Positions 47,965 to 60,339 of a stretch of DNA of 64,000 nucleotides are shown one piece after another (position 1 is the stretch's first letter; each line of letters begins with the position of its first letter). The stretch is from Hymenoscyphus infarciens (Eukaryota > Ascomycota > Leotiomycetes > Helotiales > Helotiaceae): positions 1 to 64,000 of the forward strand of contig LLCB01000232.1 of assembly GCA_001414345.1 (NCBI GenBank), read 5' to 3'. A program made the translations under genes and the position numbers. Below the pieces are notes generated by a model. The model worked only from the letters and a program-made list of their open reading frames with translations. It did no database searches and was not told the DNA's origin.

Positions 47965-49403
47965 GTGTAGAGAGAATGGGAGAGAGGAAATTAGCATTTA
48001 GTGCCCTTGTAGTTTTGATACCAGTGTTTGTTGTTCTTCACAAATTTGTAAGATGGCGAGAGTGTAGTTTTTTGAGAAATTTTTGCTTTTGGAGGAGAAG
48101 TGCTCTGACGGCGGAAGCGGAGAAGGGAAAGAAAGAGAATGCCAACCTCTCAGCACGTACTGCTACTATTCCATTTGGCTATTTTAATAGTAGTTTATGT
48201 GTAGTGTTAGCTTAGGTATTGCATTACTCAGTCTTCTGTATTACCTTTTTTACATTCTGTTTTGTGGCTGTTGACTTTTGAGTTCCGTGCTTCCAAAAAT
48301 TTCAGTTCGTGAGTGTGGCCTATTCATACTCGTACCGTCTAATCGTCTAGCTTTTCCAACAGTAATCCACGAGTAACCCACGAGTAACCCACCGAAACCT
48401 CGGCCACACACGTGTCGTTTGCCCCTTTCGGATTTTGGCATACATAATTTAGAAGACGGAGACTCAAGATTGCAATTGATAGAGAACATGTCTCTTGGTT
48501 GTAGGTGGAGAGTGGGTGATTCGTGATTCTTGGTGTCATTTCTGTATTAGAAAGAACAGTAAACAGACTGGGTTCGCCATGAAGAATAAACGTAGCAACT
48601 GATAGTTCCGGAGTCTTAATTACTTTTAAATAACGTGGGCCATTTGCTGCCATTTTTCAGTCTAAGGTAGGGTTGGTTGCGGTGGATGGATAAGGCGGCA
48701 GCAAAACTCTCGTTGTTAATTCATGTCTAGGGTTGCTCCAGTCTCTGGAGAATTTTATTGAAGTCACTTTGATAGGAAACAAGCGAGAGAAGGCAATGGA
48801 AATAACAAATATCTCATTTTGTTTCCGGTTATTTTCTCAAGGATACTACCAAGGATCCACCCTGGTAGCAACCCGCAATAACAACAATAGTGGTGAGTTC
48901 CTTAAAGATCAGCTTGTCTCAAAAGGGAGCCCATTATAAGTAGGTTGTTTGAATACCCCTTTGAACACAAGGAGAGCTATTTACTGCCGCTTTTCTGTTC
49001 CTTTACCTGAGTAAGTTGGCTGGTCGATGATGTTGCAATTTGATTCACAAGTGTTTCTATGGTTTCAAGTGGTTTTCAAATAATCGTCCTGTTCCCAATC
49101 TGATTACACATATAAAGCAAGTACAATATTTACAATAACGAATAGCGGCTGTCAACTCCAACTTTCCTAAGATTACAATGCAACTTCGCCGTCATCTTCA
49201 TCCCTTATTCTTCCTATTCTTTTTAGCCTTCTTATCTACTCTTATCTTCTCTTCTTCCTTCTTCCTCTTTTTCATTTCTATATTTTTCTCTCTCGCGCTT
49301 CCTTCTGTCTCTCCTCCTCCTTAGCAATCTCTTTCCTCTCCCTTTCTCTCGCCTCCACGGCTTCTCTCTCCTCCTTGTCTTCGGTCTCTTTTATTTTTCC
49401 AAG
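47965..49403. other. Intergenic, low-complexity pyrimidine stretch at the right
   Basis: 1.4 kb without a supported gene. Positions 49230-49440 are CT-rich; on the minus strand this is a Lys/Glu-coding-like continuation of the next gene's charged tail in broken frame, so the annotated stop may be an ancestral-length change. A small duplication, CACGAGTAACC twice, lies at 48368-48390. Confidence 0.4.
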
Positions 49404-50291
49404 TCACTCCTTCTTCTCAGCCTTCCTCCTTTTATTTTTCTCCATGATCCTCTCTTTCTCCTTCTCCACCCATTCCCTAGCTTCTTTAGTACAAATCCTA
49501 TCAAGTTGCGCTTCTTCAATTCGCCTTTCAATTTCCCTCTCTTCTTCGGTCATAATTGGCTCCCATTCTTGCCGAGCTCCAGAGCTTTCACCAAGCGCAT
49601 CTCCAGAGGAAAGACCGAAAGCATTACCCCTCAGAACTTCCTTGCTTTTCGCGCGCTCTTGCTCTTCACTTTGCTCGCGCATAGGAATCGCCTTCTCCGT
49701 CAAAAGAGAAACCCCTTTCAAACGTGCCTCCTCAGCTTCCTTCTGAACTCTCTCTTCCGCTCCCCTTGCTTCCTCGGCTTGTCTCGCTTCCTCCATCAAC
49801 ATCTTCCTCTCCCCTTCTATATTTCTTTCCTCTTCTTTCTCAATAATGCTTTTCTCCGGTTTATCCATAACCCCGAAACATAACCCTGTCCACTTAAACA
49901 CCGCTAACAATCCAGCACATTCTTTGAGAATATCCATTAACACCCAGCTAAATAGTTCTGGGCTGATAAAGGATTGTATCACAAATTTGGTTAGGACTGG
50001 GAAGAAAGCCGGGATTTGGGGATGTTTCGCTACGAGGAGTGCGTGTTTGTACGCGTCGGTGGAGATGAGATTTATTTCAAGAATTGAAAGGACTGGCAGG
50101 ATTGTGGTTTCGATGGCTATTGCGAGGAGAGTCAGGAGGAGTGAGGGGATTGTTGTTAGGAGGATGGTTGTTAGGAGGATGGTTGATATTATTGAGGTAG
50201 TGTTTTGGTGAAGCGTGGTGTGTGATGAATTGAAATCATTGCATTGTTGTTGTTTCTTGGGGGGATTTCTGTTTTGATAAGTGGCGGTCAA
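49404..50291 (-). CDS. Membrane-anchored, charged coiled-coil protein, start uncertain
   Basis: The open frame from 50291 down to 49404 encodes about 295 residues, but no ATG begins it. Upstream in the same frame is an in-frame TAG (50339-50337), and beyond that an open stretch beginning MASKFKHTVDYNPSNFF at about 50500. An upstream exon or a broken gene is possible. Residues about 35-140 contain hydrophobic segments (TILLTTILLTTIPSLLLTLL, AIAIETTILPVLSILE, FSWVLMDILKECAGLLAVF). The rest is a highly charged Glu/Lys/Arg helix (EEARQAEEARGAEERVQKE). An N-terminal membrane region and a cytosolic coiled coil are likely. No family is recognised. Confidence 0.45.
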   Translation of the reverse strand: MTATYQNRNPPKKQQQCNDFNSSHTTLHQNTTSIISTILLTTILLTTIPSLLLTLLAIAIETTILPVLSILEINLISTDAYKHALLVAKHPQIPAFFPVLTKFVIQSFISPELFSWVLMDILKECAGLLAVFKWTGLCFGVMDKPEKSIIEKEEERNIEGERKMLMEEARQAEEARGAEERVQKEAEEARLKGVSLLTEKAIPMREQSEEQERAKSKEVLRGNAFGLSSGDALGESSGARQEWEPIMTEEEREIERRIEEAQLDRICTKEAREWVEKEKERIMEKNKRRKAEKKE

Positions 50292-50339
50292 TATTGGTGT
50301 TGGTTTTGTTGGTCGTTGGTTTCGATGAGTGTTCGCCTA

Positions 50340-51012
50340 GATAGTTGATTGATAGATGTGCTTGCGTCGACCTTGAGGATGGTGGGTTTGATGAGTGATG
50401 GTTTCGATATGACCGTGTTGAAATATAAGAGACTTGACGAAAACGAAAGAAAAGAAATTGGAGGGATTATAGTCTACTGTATGTTTGAATTTTGATGCCA
50501 TTATTGAGATTGGTAGTTCGCGGGCTAAACGCAAGCGCCGCGATCGTAGCACTAAAATGCTTAGCTACATTTTAGCAGGACGCTTTCGGGGCGCTAACTG
50601 GGAAAGTTGGATCATAATTCTAGATGAGATACACTTCTGTTGCTTGTATTATTTTTGATTTGGAGTGAATTCATGGCGGGCTCGTTTTATTGGTGGCTGA
50701 TGCTACGGTGAATTTCAGACCACCCAAACCCAAATATCTCCCCTTTACTTAGCGAGAGTTGCTCGCGATGAACACTTCACATTGGCAGTAAATAGATACA
50801 ACGAGTCTTTGTAGAATATTGAATGTTAAGGGTTTCATAAAATAATGGCGCAACTATGCCAGTTGCATGCCGCATAGCCCAAAGGCAAAGTTTTAAATGT
50901 TTACAACATAAAACAAAGGAGTTGTAGCCCAGAAATCAGTGTTACTTTCCTTTCCAAGTAAGCACCAAGGTCTGATTGAGGCTCAAAGGTCGGGCATCCC
51001 CTAAAGACCCCC
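50340..51012. other. Intergenic, possible upstream exon of the preceding gene
   Basis: The minus strand at about 50500-50340 could encode MASKFKHTVDYNPSNFF and more, in frame with the gene at 49404-50291 but separated by TAG. The remainder shows nothing recognisable. Confidence 0.3.
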
Positions 51013-51192
51013 TTATACAGCTCGCCAAGCCGGTATGCTTGTAACGCTGCTGACTTCCGGAACCTCGCCATTCACAAAGTTGACAAATTCATCCATCTCG
51101 GGAAAAACTTCATTTCCCCACCTTCCCTCTCTATCATCTGGATAAACTCCAGGATCAATTTCCTTGGCTGTTTCCAGCAATGCAAGAGGATC
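51013..51192 (-). other. Possible terminal exon or gene relic
   Basis: After a good acceptor (AAAGATTGCAG) the minus strand reads DPLALLETAKEIDPGVYPDD, REGRWGNEVFPEMDEFV, NFVNGEVPEVSSVTSIPAWR then AV and TAA. The composition looks like real protein. No matching upstream exon could be fixed, and I do not recognise the sequence. It may be the end of a decayed gene. Confidence 0.3.
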
Positions 51193-51851
51193 TGCAATCT
51201 TTGTCTACAGTTTAAACTTATACACATTTCAAACGATGAGGCGATAAGCGTGGGGTTCGCTCCCTTAAAGACCCTATGTATTCGGAAACACACGGGTACG
51301 GAGTACTCGTGGACTTCCGGCAGCTTGCCTGCAAAAGATGTCCAGAAAGAAAAATGAAGACGCGAGCGCGTAAAGTAGCCGTGGCCACAACCGAGCAATC
51401 CCGTGAGCAGGAGTCTCCACTCGTACCTCCAAGTTTCTGTTCGTGGCCCGTAAGGAACCTCTAAATAAAACTGAGATAATCGTGAGATTCTAAAGATCCT
51501 CCTGCTGGGAGGAGAAGATATAGCTCTCCAAGTCACGTGGTGCTGTGAATGTAAAGCTATGGATCTGTAGGTTCCAAATAGCATCTGGAATATGAGAAGT
51601 CTGTGAATGTGAATTCACCCAAGATGAATGGGCACAGTGCTTTCTTATTCACTGGGAAGTATATAACTCTCTCCGATTTCAAGATCCTCTGATGTTTCTC
51701 TCTTCCAACATCGCATCTCTATCTAAATAGACAATATATGTTCCATGACCACACTATCATATAAAGCTCATTTTATACCGATATCAGAACAACAAAGGGA
51801 CAGCTTCAACCCACGCATCCACAACTGAGCAAAACAAAAATATCCCACAAA
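51193..51851 (+). promoter_or_regulatory. Upstream region of the 51852 gene
   Basis: About 660 bases. The right end (TATAAAG near 51762, TTTATACC near 51773) lies 75-90 bases before the ATG and may serve as the core promoter. No gene is supported. Confidence 0.35.
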
Positions 51852-54800
51852 ATGCCCATATGTATCAACTGCGGCAATTACCAACACCGCTGCATATGCG
51901 ATTTCTTCATCCTCGACACCCTTTGGGTCCCACCCCCAGTAATCATCACTGAGACCTACCATGAGCACTACTCCTCCGTCGGCGGTTCCCATATCCACCA
52001 TGAATCTCACTCTCACTCTGGACATGACCATGGAAGCTATTCAGAACAATACGGATCAAGTTCCAACCAACTTCAAGGTGTTGAAGTCCCTCAAAGCTAT
52101 GCCACTGCCGAAGAGGCCTTTGAGGCGGAAAAGCGGAAGGGACGACGGAATAATCGACAATATGAGAATGATTTGAGAGAACAAGAGAGGATTGCGGATG
52201 CTGATAGGAAACGACAGGCTGAAGAGGCTCAACGTCGGTAAGTCTATATCCTCTCCAAAAAAATATTGGATCCGGGATTATGAAAGGATTTGTCGCTAAT
52301 CTTGCTTAGAGCTGCTACTGCAGACGCTCAAATGCAAGCCGCCTTCGAGCAAAACAAGAAACGCATAGCAGAACAAGGACGACAAGCCGATGAACAATTG
52401 CGCGCAGCGACCGAAGCGGAGAACCTTCGCTTACAAAAAGAAGCCGATGCAGTTGATGCCGAGATCCGGAACCAAGAACAATATATTGAGCAACAGAGAC
52501 GTGAAATGGAGAGCTTAGCTGAAAAAGCACGAACTGAGAAGCAGAAAAGAGAGTTAGAGGAGTTGAGAATCAAAGGGGAAGCCAGACTAGCTGAGCAGCG
52601 ATTGGAAATGGAAGCCGAACGAGAGCGAGCTAGGCTGGAGGCTAGGAAAGAGGCTATGGCTGCTGAGAGACTAGCGAGGGATGAGGAGTTGAGAGAGGAA
52701 AAAAGAAATGCCGAGTTGCGTGCTGAAGAGGAGAAATACGCACATGAAAGACGCAAGATGGAAGTGGAAAGAGAAAGAAGAGAGGAAATGCTTCGAGAAG
52801 AGCAGCGAAATGCTGATCTCGAAGCCGAAATGCAAAAACATGAGCTCGAAAAGCGACGAATGGAAGAAGAAAGAAAGCTCGCACGTGATCGCAAACGAGA
52901 TGCGGAGGCATTCGCCAGGGAAGAGAAAATGAGAGAGGAAGATAGAAGACACAAGGCAAGACTCGAGGAACAACGACTTGCTAGGGAGCGTCAACGAGAA
53001 GAGGAATCTCTTTCGAGAGAGGAAGCACTGAGACTGGAAAAACAACGCCATCAAGACAGATTAGATGCTCAGAAGCGAGAAATCGAGGAAGAGAAGAGTC
53101 GCATGGCGGAGCAAAGACTTGCTGCTGAGAGAGAGCGCGAAGAGGCAAGACGTAAGGAACTTGAATGGCAAGACGAGCAAAGATATAAAGCACAACTCGA
53201 ATCAGAAAGACAAAAGATCGAGGAAGAGAAACGTCGAGCGGAACAACAAAGACTTGCCGCCGAACGTACACGGGAGGACGAGAAGAGAAGAGAACTTGAA
53301 CGCCGAGAAGAGCAGCGACGAAGAGATGAAATGGATGCAGAGCAACGGAGATATGAAGAAAGGAAGCGTCGCCGTGAAGAAGAGCATCGTTTAGCGATGG
53401 AAAATTTACGTACGGATGCAAGTAACAAGCAAATCGAGTGGCAAGCTGAAGATACACGAAAGAAAGAAGCCGAAGCTGAGAAGCGCAAATACGAGGAGCA
53501 GGTCCGTCGCTTTGAAGCCGAGCAACGTGCCCAAGCGGAGCGAAAGAGGCAAGCAGATGAAAACACAAGGAAAGCACAAGAAGCGATGCGAGCCCAGGTA
53601 AGTCACCCTTCATCCCCTTTTTTCAAGGTTTTAGGGCATGCACGAGGATCCTAGAATTCTTGGAACGAGTTTTTCAATTATTCTAGGCCCTCTGGTTCAA
53701 CCACTCTCGGGGGTTAAAGAAAACATCATGATGCTTCCCCAAAGAAACTGACTCCAGAACAGGAACAAGCAAGCCGAGCCGAAAATCAGCGAAAACAGAT
53801 TGAAGATTCCAAACACGACCGAGAAATGGAAGATCTCCGTAGAAAGACCCAAGAACTCGAGGAAGCACGGAAACGTCATGCCGAAGAGTTTACGAAAGCC
53901 CTAAAGCGTGAAGAATACTGGAAGCAAGACCAAGAAAAGACAGCTCGGGCACTCAACCAGAAGCGACTTGATGATGAGAAAAGACGATTGGATGAACAGC
54001 GAAAGAGAGTCGAGCAGGGACGGAACAATGATCTTGAGGCAAGAAAACAGAGAGAGGAGAAAGCGCATAGAAAGGCGATCGAATCAAGTGCCAAGGAGGT
54101 CGAGAGAATGAGAGAGGAAACTAGATCTCTTGGTCTTGGTTTGCAGAAACGTTCGGATTCTCAGCAACTGACTGGTAAGGCCGCTCAGATGTCTGCTATG
54201 CGTGAGAAGTTGGCGAATTTGAAACTCAAAGCTATTGGTGCTTCGTCGTCCAACACACCCACTACTTCTTTGTACCCCAGTTCTTCCACAGCAGCCGCTC
54301 TACCTGCGACTCCTCCGATGAGACAGTTGCAAGGGTAAGTCAAATTACTAGAGCCTTTTGCACCCAACGATTAGCTAACTTTGTTGAGCAGGTCAAGTTC
54401 AACAACTTCCCCACCATCAACTTCTCTAGTTTCAGAAAAGGAACGCAAATTGGCCGAACTGAGAGAAAAGCTTGAACAGAGCAAGGCGAGACTCGCAACA
54501 ACAACTAAAGCACTGCCTTCATCCTCGGGCGGAAGCTCTGCAAGTGGAGCAAGAAAAGTTCAAGATCTAGAGAGAATAGCCCCAACGAGGTCAACAGCTT
54601 TGGTCTCAGAGCAAGAACGCAGATTAGCCGAGCTCAAGGAAAAGAAAGCGGCACTAAAGGCGAGACTCAACACCGCAGGCTCAGCTCAAAGTTCCTCAGC
54701 ACGGCCATCCAGTGTTGCGACATCCTCGTACACTAGAGACGGCAAGCCGTTACCAAGCCCACCAGCACAGCGAGCGATCCAGGATATTGGATCGTCGAGT

Positions 54801-55004
54801 CGTCCATATTCCCCAGCTCATACATCATATTCGGGAACCAGTGATAGTTTACCACCTGCGCCGGAAAGACTCGCTATTGAACCTGCGGAAAGCGAAAACG
54901 ATAATTCTCGTGGTGCGTTGGCTCTCGCAAGGGTGGAACGGGGTCTGACAAAGACGAAGAAGGTCGGGTCGTCGATGCTTGGTTTATTGAAGAAGAAGAA
55001 ATGA
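51852..55004 (+). CDS. Large Glu/Arg-rich coiled-coil protein with N-terminal Cys motif
   Basis: Exons 51852-52237, 52310-53597, 53745-54334 and 54392-55004 sum to 2877 bases (958 residues). The first and last introns have clean GTAAGT...TAG/CAG signals. The second intron's acceptor is uncertain: 53744 restores the phase, while a more typical TTCTAG at 53686 leads to a stop. The N-terminus has a compact Cys cluster, CINCGNYQHRCIC, followed by a His-rich stretch (HIHHESHSHSGHDHG), which could bind metal. Residues about 130-750 are an almost unbroken charged helix, a single long coiled coil or single alpha helix. The C-terminus is Ser/Pro-rich with two copies of SEKERKLAELREK / SEQERRLAELKEK and ends in a basic LLKKKK. 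There is no signal peptide. Family not recognised; a filament or scaffold role is a guess. Confidence 0.7.
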
Positions 55005-55976
55005 AGAAGACGAAGTGATGAAGAAGAACGGGGAATGTTGGTATAGAAGGTGATATAAATGGCGAGTGTTTTGAAAAGCCAGTGTAGTATAAGCGTGACT
55101 AGGTCCGAACGATGAGCTACATAATATTTTCAAGCCAAGCGACCAGAATACGTGATTCTTGTGTGAGAGTTACTTGAACAATTAACATTGTACCAGGAGA
55201 CTTAGTATGATTATGCGCGGAGGTTAGGGTAGCTAAGAGTACGAATCTCAATTACCCTAGCCTTCTTCACACAATTAAATTCATTTGTTCCAGACCACCT
55301 TGCATAATTTTAATTTTACGCTGTTCAAGTACGCGAAACAGAACTCTCTAAAAATACAATAACAAAAAACACCAAACAAGCAACAATCTCATCATTGGTA
55401 AAAAGAAGTCAAATACTTACCTCCTCATTAGATAGAACCAAGAAATATCAGCTTTAAACCAACCAACTCCAAAAAAACAAGCGCGCATGCATCCTTAGAG
55501 ACCGGCAGAGGAAAAACCCGCGGATAGATCCTCAGCCGGACTCGCCAAAGACGCACTAGTCATCATCAATAAGCCGGCCTTCATTCCGCACCTCCTAATA
55601 CTTCAGCGGTGTATGCATTGTGGAGTTGTGACGCATTGAGGCTGGGATGGCGGTTCATGGTGCTCCTAGTCAGCTCGGAGCCGCCTCGGCCTTTTATTTC
55701 GAGGCCGGGAGAAAGGCACGTGACTCGCCTCGTTCTTTCGATCACGTTAGTTGCAGGAGTTGAAGTCGGGTTGTCGTAGGGCGTTGGGCGTTAGGGGGTG
55801 ATAAGTGATGAGGAAGTATTGTGACAGTGGCGTGTGTATCAAGAATAATTACCGATATCTTGAGAAGATAAATCAATCATCATATTCGTAGCAGTTATTA
55901 CTGTCTAGTTTAAACTCCATATACACATCTAGTATATATATTCTATCCATTATCAATCCAGTGAGTTTTCCCATAT
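55005..55976. other. Intergenic between convergent genes
   Basis: About 970 bases with the 3' flanks of both neighbours. No gene or repeat is recognised. Confidence 0.4.
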
Positions 55977-57829
55977 CTACAACTTCGCACTAATCCCATC
56001 GCTATCATACATAACGGCTTTCTCTGCATCAACCTTCTCGGCGTGCGAAGCAATGACATCTCCCTTCTCATCAACCGGAATGTTTGGTGTTCGCTTCGAT
56101 TGTTTGATGCTCTGTTTGACAACAGCGAAAATGGAATCGTTCTCCTTGAACATCGAGTCGATCTGTTCAAGACTTTGACCCATAGTTTCAGGGTAGAAGA
56201 AGAACACGGATAGAGGGATGCAGAATGAGATGACGCAGTAGAGGATGTAGTATTTCCATCCGATTGAATTGATGGCTGTTGGGGTGACCATTGCGACGAC
56301 AAAGTTCCAGAGCCAGTGGTTGGCTGTTGAGACGGAGGACATTGCTACTCGGAGACTGAGAGGTGCAATCTCGGCGCAGTAAAGGAAGTTGGCTCCAAGG
56401 AATCCGATTGGGACGAAGAAGTTGAACTATGAGTTGGTTAACAATTAAAGAGGTGCTAGGGAGTTGGGAAATACAAACCATGAATACGAAGAATACAGAG
56501 GCGATTGACGCAGATTTGTTGCCTTCCATTGAGGTAGAGATTGCCAATGCCAACATGCAACATCCCATTCCGATACCGCTAAACATGAAAAGAGCTCGGC
56601 GACCGAATCTGTCGATAGTGAAGAAGGCAACGAAGCATGACAAGAACTTCCAGGTGAGAGTTCCACCAGCAAGGATTCTGGAAGTTTGACTGTCAAGTCC
56701 GAGACCTTGCTGGAAAATGACTGGCGCGTAAACAGCTGTGAATTGTTAGTGACAGAGAATCGTGTTTCCGAAAAGATGTGACTTACAGATCAAGTTACTT
56801 CCAGACATTTGTTGGTAGAACTGGAGCAAAATACAGAGAGTAAATCTGTAGAAAAGCTTATCTGGACCACTCTTGAAGCAATCTTTTAATCCGACAGGAC
56901 TGGCGTTCATCTCCTCAATGTTTGCCTCAATGCTGCTGATAGCCAAATTGACAACAACATTATCCTCTTCAACATCGTTCAAAATAGCCAAATTTTGTCT
57001 GGCTTCCGCGGCTCGTCCAACACGAATCAACCATCGAGGCGATTCTGGCATGCTAAAGATGCTGCCCATGAGCAACAAAGAGACGATTGTTGGCAGTGCG
57101 AGTGGTAGTCTCCAGGAGATGGATCCGGTCTTGATTTGGAAGAATCCGAGGTTAATCCATGACTCTAGAACGTATCCCAGAGAGATAAATAGGCCATCGA
57201 GTACAACGTGCTTACCACGATGTTTTGCGTCTGAACATTCTGCCTGCCAGACTGGAACTGTTGCGGAAAGAATACCGACACCGACTCCAATGATGACACG
57301 ACCGACGATGAATTGAGGTAAGCTGAAAGAGGTGCAGCAAATTGCCTCTCCGATGAAGGTTAAAAGGGCACCCCCACTAAAAGTAATTGTTAGATTTTCT
57401 CGTCGAAGCGAAGAGCTTACGAGGACAAACCGATCCTCCAGCTACTAAGAATTGCAAGGACAACTTACAAAATCAATTTCCTACGTCCGAAGATGTCGCC
57501 AGTGAAAATACATGAAAGAGCTCCTACTAGTGCACCAAGAACGAAGCTGGCAACAGTGGTGCCTTGCACAAGTGCGTGTTGTGTTTTCACGGCCCCGGTG
57601 ACGTCTAAATGCGGAAATTAGTAAAATTTCAACAGGTTTAAGTTATTTGAAGAAAGATAGAAAAGTGGATTTACTTACGGATGGTATCAATCGCTGGGAA
57701 AGTTTTTGTCCAATCCTCCAAACTAAGTAAACCTCCTATTCCGGATTGGTTATAGCCAAATAAAACAAAAGATGGAGCGACAACCAGACCAAGCTGGGCG
57801 AGGGAAGAGGCTTTTCCACGTAGAACCAT
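55977..57829 (-). CDS. MFS sugar transporter with an apparent frameshift
   Basis: Exons 57829-57679, 57604-57469, 57377-56787, 56735-56479 and 56426-55977. This is a 12-span major facilitator sugar porter: FGYNQSGIGGLLSLEDW in span 1, GDIFGRRKLIL, GRVIIGVGVGILSATVPVWQ then AECS, PESPRWLIRVGRA after span 6, QFYQQMSGSNLI in span 7, DRFGRRALF, and PETMGQSLEQID after span 12. These fit a proton-coupled hexose or disaccharide importer of the plasma membrane. At the start of exon 3 the sequence GGTGCCCTTTTAAACCTTC has one base more than needed: the junction is in phase for GGALL, but the conserved IGEAICCTSF that follows is one frame over. No other acceptor cures it. The gene is either a recent pseudogene, or the base is an assembly error. 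Confidence 0.75.
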
Positions 57830-60339
57830 GATTGCAATAGATAGCTGATAATATTCAAGTGGCCCGAAGAGACCGAAAAGCAGCGTGAGAGGAGGGAGCT
57901 CAAATATATACTTTTCCGGCAGGGATGATAAACGTGGGGGAATTTAAAATTGATTGCCCCATACCCCATATGGAAGCATTATCACATTCATGAAATGTTG
58001 CGGTGTGGACACTCGGTAAGGAACGAGCTTCTGTGGGCTTTTGAGGTCCTCGACCAAAACAAGTCCCCCATATAAGTGGAGTACTTTCTGGTACGAGTCG
58101 AGACTCGAGTACAAGTAGAGGCGACCTGAAGTTTTGGTTTGGCCAACCGCGGCGTGATTGTGGGGAATTGCAGGGTAAACAAGGGCAACTCACCACAATA
58201 AGGGCCGAAGACGAGCAGAGCGCGCAATGGCGTGGAGGATTCGGATGGATCACTCATGGTGTTTTTGCGTGGTTTCCTACTCCATAAAAACTGTCGGCGG
58301 ATAAGAGATGACTCGAGCATCGTATTGATACAATAGTCATCAGTTTTTGAGTAGGTCGTAGGGACACTGATTCCTTTATAAGTGTCAGGGACTCCCTCGT
58401 CGTGGGACGAGGAATATATCGACCTACAAGCGACAATTGCCAGTGCAAATCCTGCCAAGTCGCCATCTCTTGTTTAAGCTTGTGGCTGAATGCTTAAGTC
58501 AACTTGGCCACATGCTTGCGCACATGCTTGTGGAAACTCCGTTCTTCTGGTTGGGCAATTGGATTTGGTGTTTTAGCTTGTTCCCGCTGCCAAGTTGCGC
58601 CTGTGCAGGTGTTGTTGTGGGCGCTTGCCGAGCGGCTTTCTCTCCGCAGCTGTGGCCAAGATTTTGCGACACTGACGACGCCCAGAGAACACCAATTGCT
58701 CGAACTCTGCACAATTATACATACACTATCTTGAGCCTCATACTGAAAATATCAACTGGCTTTGTGGTTCTGATTTTCGAAGGGGATGAGGATTCAGATG
58801 GCCGAGAACATCTCGGTGGTGTGGTATTTTGATGGTGACATATTGAGAGCACACATGTTTGATAGTACTGAAGGCTCAAGTGAGCTACTATGTCGCGGAG
58901 TGCAGGTGTTGTCTTAAAATGCGCGCAATATAAGCTTTCTCCTTATGCAGACCCTTGCACCAAGGGGTGTAGGAATTCGTAACTAGTTACAAGCAGATTA
59001 CCTTCACACCCCTCTCTCGATTGTTCGACCAGGACTAGGAAAATTAATTCGGTTATCCTACGAGCCTAGAACCATGAGATTCATGCTGTCTTCATTGTTC
59101 TAGAAGAGTTAGGAGAATTACAGAGGGGGAAGGTGCCTCAGACTATACCTTAGTCACGAATTCCTGTAACCCCTGGTGGTTGCGTTTTTCTGGGTCAGGT
59201 CGAGGTCGCTTCCTCCCAGAAGTGACTCGTCCACCACTAGAGGAAGACGAGATTTGAGGTCGCTCCTCTCAACCTCGAGGAGGAAATGTGTGAACGTCCA
59301 CATCCAGAGTGTAGACACTGTCCCCCTCTATGTTGCTTGTCCCGCCATTCTAGGGATTTTTTCTTCCACTTGCCGTTCCCCGGAGAGAAATTTTGATCTG
59401 TTGGAACCCACGCAGCATAATAGGTTTTGATAATTATTGTAAAACTACTTAATCAACTTCTGAGTTCCAGTGCTGAAAATACCAATCACGTGATGCTTTT
59501 CTTTCTGCCTACGCAGACGGTAGTCTAGCATAATCTGGTTTAATTTTGGTACCATCAATTTCAAGATCGATTTTGTGGGACATTGTCTCCGAGTGAAAAT
59601 ACTTATGTAGGTACCGTCACTATTACCTAGATCACGTGTGCAAGTATAAAGTTTCAGGTTACCCATGTCATTTTTAAGGGCTCCCGGTAGACAAAACACA
59701 CAAGTAGCACCCTCTACGAGAAATACCAACGCCTATAACTCGACGTAAACAAAACAAAAACCTTTAAACCTCTAGGTAGAGATTCTAGGTAGAGGTAAAT
59801 TGAGACTTGGCGCATCTGGTTATATTTTTGTTATATTTTTGAGATTATTTGTTGATTTATTACGTAGCGTTTTTAGCACGGTCGCAATTGTGGTGCCAAC
59901 TTGAAAAAGTTATGAATTACGATACCAAATACATCAGGCCCTTGATTTTTCCGATTTTTCAGGGGCAACTTATGAAGCTGTTTCAATGCAACTCTCAAAT
60001 TCGCAACATTATGTCGCTCTTACCAAATTATAATCAATATGCATCAGCAAAAGACAGTACGGGTCGATCGTGCATGGAAATCCATTCTAGTCAATTATCT
60101 TGTTAGAGATTATGAAGTGGCTTGCTAATTCTGCCATTTTAGTAACGCCTGCTTGCCAAATGGACAGTAAGAGCGGCAGCGAAATCTTCAGGAAAGGATA
60201 TCAGCAGGGAATATTTGATTTTTACGTCGCGGCAATGTTGAATGCTATTTTCTGGTATCACTATAAAAGTTTATTTTAACACCGAGGTTGTCGCTCGTTC
60301 CCTGGTTGTTTGACACATTCTTGAGTTCATTTCACATCA
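57830..60339. other. Long intergenic region
   Basis: About 2.5 kb without a supported gene. The left end should hold the sugar-transporter promoter. Various frames near 58000-58800 and 59445-59729 lack start context or motifs. Nothing else is recognised. Confidence 0.4.

Noticed and set aside
51072..51584. Minus-strand frame of 170 codons
   Set aside because: Its end overlaps the better exon-like segment at 51013-51192 in a different frame, and the rest has no protein-like pattern.
52328..53613. Several long minus-strand frames under the coiled-coil gene
   Set aside because: They are Ser/Phe/Cys-rich shadows of a Glu/Arg/Lys-rich coding sequence, expected on the opposite strand.
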